DNA of 64,000 nt from Cyclospora cayetanensis. Its lineage: Eukaryota > Apicomplexa > Conoidasida > Eucoccidiorida > Eimeriidae. Every line of letters begins with the position of its first letter. Position 1 is the stretch's first letter. A program made the translations under genes and the position numbers. The DNA lies in contig NW_020312635.1 of assembly GCF_002999335.1 (NCBI RefSeq), positions 1 to 64,000 of the forward strand, in the 5' to 3' direction. Below, piece by piece: positions 60,722 through 64,000 of this stretch. The notes beneath the pieces were generated by a model that ran no database searches, was not told the origin of the DNA, and saw only the letters and a list, made by a program, of their open reading frames with translations.

Positions 60722-62144
60722 GGATAGGGAAAAAACAATTATATATATAGACAAATAGAAAAAGAGAAAAGAGAGACAGAAAGAGAGAGAAAAAATATAT
60801 ATATCCATATACATATATATAGACAAATAGAGAAAGAGAAAAGAAAGATAGAAAGAGAGAGAGAAGATATATATATATCCACATATATATAGACAAATAG
60901 AGAAAGAGAAAAGAAAGACAGAAGGAGAGAGAAAATGTATATATCTATATATAGACAAATAGAGAAAGAGAAAAGAGAGAAAGAAGGAGAGAAAGAAAAA
61001 AAAGAAGAGATATATGTATATATAGACAAAAAGAGAAAGAGAAAAGAGAGATAGAAAGATAGATATATATATCTATATATAGACGAAAAGAGAAAGAGAG
61101 AAGAAAGATAGAAAGAGAGGTATGAAGACGAAGATAGATAGAAGTAAAAAGACAGAGATATAGGTAGAGAGAGAGAGTAATAGTGAGTCTTTGTTTAGTT
61201 GTCTGTCTGTCCGCATGTGTATCCATCCTTTATTGGCTGTAGTAGCGCCTCTTCTTCCGTACGGTTGCTGCATGCGATGCAAAGGGGGTCTTCTTTTCTC
61301 TAGAGTTTGCGTATTTGCCTGTTGCGGGAGCTGCGACTCAGGCGTGGAACGCGTTTGAAGGCATCGCAGTTGACGTCCACGTGCATCGCATAAGCAACAG
61401 GTAGCTTCTAGAAGCGGGAGCCACCGACCGCACCATCTGAAGGCTTGGCTGGCTTGTTTCGCGCAGGTGCCCTCTTCCTCGCGGCTGTTTTGCCTGCGTT
61501 TCTGTACGCTGCTTTCTCAGGATGCGGTTCGGGTGTGCTTCTGCAGACTCGGCTGGGTAAAAACGAAGACTCCCGAAGAAACGGAGATCGCGCTGGAGGA
61601 CTGCCTGCCAAGGCACGTCGCCCCATGTGCACATAAATACATGCATGCATAAATGCATATATTTATTTATTTGTTGCGGCGTCTGTTTTTCCTTCGGAGC
61701 GTATTGTTCAGTGCTTGAGGCAGACGGGGAGGCGGCCTCCCCGTCAGTCTCGCTGTCTGTTACACCCCAGCGCGACTTGAGGTGTACCTGTGCGTGTGAG
61801 TTTCGTTTGTTGTGTGGGGCTACAGACAGCACTGGGAAGATGTGAATCTTCTCTTGGTTGGATTTGGACAGCAAATCTGCAAGCCTGTGAACCCTGCGGT
61901 AGGCGCAATGGCTGTCAAGATATTCGACGTGTGTCAGGCAGCGCTCTCCGTTGCAGGGTGCGAAGACTTTGGGGCTGTCTGCTGCATGCGAGGTCTTTTT
62001 TTCCTGAGTCTTTGGAGGCAGCTTTGTGTGTATGTGCTGCAGTGCGCAACGTGCTTGGCGCGTCTTCACTGTCCAATCGGCCGCAAGGTTCGTCTCCCCA
62101 AAACTGTCGTGGAGGAAGTCTCTCCTACCCTCCCTCCCTCCTAG
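58383..62144 (+). CDS. NTH1: Endonuclease III homologue (NTH1), eight exons
   Basis: Bifunctional DNA glycosylase/AP lyase of base excision repair, removing oxidised pyrimidines. Exons 58383-59519, 59629-59691, 60085-60211, 60353-60528, 61342-61400, 61547-61616, 61830-61898 and 62043-62144 join in phase to about 600 residues. The catalytic half begins at FDAVWEAICKMREK then RDAPVDSMG. Next come RFAVLLAVMLSSQTKDEQT, the hairpin LKGVGRKMAN with the catalytic Lys (about 493), GIAVDVHVHR with the catalytic Asp (about 512), LGWVKTKTPEET and LLLVGFGQQ. The iron-sulfur loop is C-x6-C-x2-C-x5-C (CKPVNPACATCLARLHC), assembled across the last intron. The N-terminal 370 residues are Ser/Ala/Glu/Gln-rich and lack homology; human NTH1 has only about 310 residues in all. 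Intron 1 starts with GC. Confidence 0.93.
59735..59935. repeat. TTTCTTTC pyrimidine tract in NTH1 intron 2
   Basis: CTCTCTCT followed by CCTTTCTTTCTTTGTTTCC repeats, all on the sense strand of the intron 59692-60084. It gives a phantom Phe/Leu/Ser-rich ORF. Confidence 0.85.
60548..61195. repeat. GAGAGA / TATATATAGACAAATAGAG array in NTH1 intron 4
   Basis: Begins as (GA)n and becomes a higher-order repeat of roughly 70 bases in which a TATATATAGACAAATAGAGA block alternates with GAAAGAGAAAAGAGAG. About six units are visible between 60735 and 61135. The whole array is inside the intron 60529-61341. Confidence 0.85.
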
Positions 62145-62406
62145 TTCGATTGTCTAGAGAGACGCAGTGTGGCAGAAAAAAGCCGCGTCTGTTTCCGTGT
62201 CTGCCTCTTGTCCTCTTGTCAGTGGCTAGCTTCTGTGTTTAAAAGGGGGTTTGAACCTCTGTGTGCCTTTGAGAGCGTGTCTGGCATTTCACATTAAAAG
62301 AGAGCACTTCGCCTGCTGCCTCTCGCCAGCATGCAGCTGCGCAGCCAATAAGCGACTCCGAAACTGCGTTTAGCGCCTAGAAAAATTGACGCTCACACCT
62401 CACGGC

Positions 62407-64000
62407 TTAGTCAGGAGGCAGTTCCTTATCGTAGCGATGCAACAAGAGTTGCTGCAGCAAGGCTGCTGCCGAAGGGCCTACCCCAGGAATGCGGAGGAGC
62501 TGCTCGTGGGAGTACAGAGCAACGTTTCCCAGGGTGTATACCCCACACTGCAGCAACAGCAGCACAGAGACGCCACGACTGCACGTGATTCAGGGAGGGA
62601 GGGAGGGAGGGGAACCCTTGACGTTCGCCAAAGAGTAACAACCCCAATAAAGGCGAAACAGGAGCTCCACCTTTATTGAGCCGCTTACCTCCTTCAAGCC
62701 GTTCAGTGCCCTCTTAGGGAGCGGCAGATCCTCGAGAAGCACATCATCGGGAGTTTTTGCTGATTCGTCTTGCTGCTGCTGCTCTTGATGTAGTGTCTTT
62801 TGCTGCTGATGCTGCTGCTCTTGCTGTAATGGCTCTTGCTGCTGCTGCTCTTGCTGTAATGGCTCTTGCTGCTGCTGCTCTGGATGTAATGGCTCTTGCA
62901 GCTGCTGCTGGTGCTCTTGATGTAATGGCTCTTGCAGCTGCTGCTGCTCTTGCAGCTGTTGCGTCTGTTGCGCAACCTCTTGTTGAAGCCAGGCTTGCGG
63001 GGTTAGTTCGGGTGTCTGCACACGGGGGCAGCAGAAGCAGCAGCAGCCTCCATGAGCACATGTGGCGATGATGGTCAGAGGGAGAAGAGACGCGGCTCGC
63101 TGCTAGCGCAGCTCTGAGACTTCTGTGGGATTTACTGGAGGGGGTGTTAGAGGGAGTGCCTTGGCAGCGCTCTCTGGATCTGCTGGACGGAAGTCGCCTT
63201 TGGCGTCAAAGATGAAAACGGGGGGACCCCCCTGCAGTTCCTGCTGCCGTTCAGCCTCCTTGTGTCGAGATATGTGTTTCCACCCGGCTGCGCACACAAA
63301 CCGCGTTTGCGTAGTACAGCGCCACGTGAGGGAGCTAGCTGTTAGCTATTCCTCCCCAGCTTCCCCCGCATTTTGCACTCAGGGGAGGGGAGAAGGAGGA
63401 GAGAGGGAAGGGCGAGCTTAGGAGGCCAGTAGAAAAAGAGACACCTTGAAGAGCACGTTCTTCCTCTGCCCAATCGACATCCTCCTTGAGCTGCGAACGC
63501 GCGCTCGCAGCAGCCAGCTGAACTTCCCGCAGCGCATGCAACAACACTTCTTTAGGCGTGGCCTTTCGAGAGCTCCATATTTCGACTACCAGCTGCTCCT
63601 TCGGATCTGGGCATTCCATTCGTCTGAATACAAATAAAACACATATATATATATATATGTGTTTGGGGTGTGTGTGGGGGAGAGAGTAGGGGTGAACTGC
63701 GAACGCTCTGCACTCCGCCCTGCTGTACAAACGAGGCGCCAACACGGGGAGTTAGAGGAGCCTTCCAAGCCCATTTTCTTTCTGTTGTTTTGCTAAGCAC
63801 GCAAGTGTCTGCAGTGGAGGTGCCAGCGACAGAGCAGCAGCAGCATCAAGGCAGCTCGCAACGGTATTTTAGGCTGACTCAGAGCACCAGCGAGAACCCA
63901 TCAGTTTATGCACGGCAATGCGCATTCTGTTGCAGGCCCCGAAGTAACAACTGGTAGGATAGAGCTGCTGCTGATACTTCTGCTGATAGTTCTGCTCGTG
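62407..64000 (-). CDS. rpoA: Nuclear-encoded apicoplast RNA polymerase alpha subunit, 3' part
   Basis: The C-terminal portion of a bacterial/plastid-type alpha subunit, expected to assemble the apicoplast RNA polymerase. Exons 63623-63445, 63287-63121, 63015-62689 and 62547-62407 keep phase; the 5' exons lie at or beyond the window edge. The first exon reads PKEQLVVEIWSSRKATPKE, matching the end of the alpha N-terminal dimerisation domain (plastid LEIWTNGSLTPKE). A long Gln/Glu linker with repeated QEPLH/QEQQQQ units follows. PLPKRALNGLKE|CGVYTLGN then SHEQLLRIPGVGPSAAALLQQL is the helix-hairpin-helix alpha-CTD, split by a GTAAGC intron. The stop is at 62407. An apicoplast transit peptide would be upstream and cannot be seen. 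Alternative eukaryotic AC40/RPB3 identity is excluded by the CTD. Confidence 0.82.
62775..62960. repeat. CTGCTGCTCTTG(CTGTAATGG) coding repeat
   Basis: Repeats of 30 to 33 bases of the type CTGCTGCTCTTGCTGTAATGGCTCTTG. On the minus strand, in frame, they encode the Gln/Glu-rich linker of the alpha subunit with QEPL spacing. Confidence 0.8.

Overview
The window looks like nuclear DNA of a coccidian apicomplexan, most probably an Eimeria species. Genes are intron-rich with GT-AG (and some GC-AG) introns. Coding regions carry very long Gln/Ser/Ala/Leu runs made from CAG/CTG trinucleotides. Introns are filled with microsatellites, and one gene is a nuclear-encoded plastid-type RNA polymerase alpha subunit, as expected for an apicoplast. 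The species call is inference. Exon models were built by hand from splice sites, reading phase and family motifs.

Layout. 1-16 kb is mostly repeat-poor: a Sec14-like CRAL-TRIO gene (1649-4483, minus), about 6.5 kb with no convincing gene, a predicted multi-span membrane protein (11007-12584, minus), a small coiled-coil gene (13738-15034, plus) and a 300-residue charged protein (15282-16274, plus). 16.5-21.2 kb holds UBA2, the SUMO E1 subunit (plus). 22.6-26.3 kb holds a choline/ethanolamine kinase (minus), followed by a 278-residue alanine-rich ORF (plus).

28-50 kb is the repeat-dense core, all transcribed from the minus strand: a 2,472-residue low-complexity protein (28104-36031), a 1,305-residue basic Q-rich protein (36874-40965), and an RRN3/TIF-IA homologue (41526 to about 50168) in which a complete DCL/DUF3223 domain appears to be spliced between the N-terminal helices and the rest of the protein. 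This apparent domain insertion is the most unusual observation here.

51-64 kb returns to compact housekeeping genes: POFUT2 (minus), a secreted PEBP-family protein (minus), endonuclease III/NTH1 (plus), and the 3' part of the apicoplast RNA polymerase alpha subunit (minus, running off the right edge).

The genes do not form one pathway. They cover lipid transfer and phospholipid synthesis (Sec14-like, choline kinase, PEBP), sumoylation (UBA2), Pol I and plastid transcription (RRN3, RpoA), DNA repair (NTH1) and ER O-fucosylation (POFUT2). Shared themes are microsatellite-swollen introns, CAG-coded homopolymers, and three GC-AG introns supported by conserved protein sequence across the junction.
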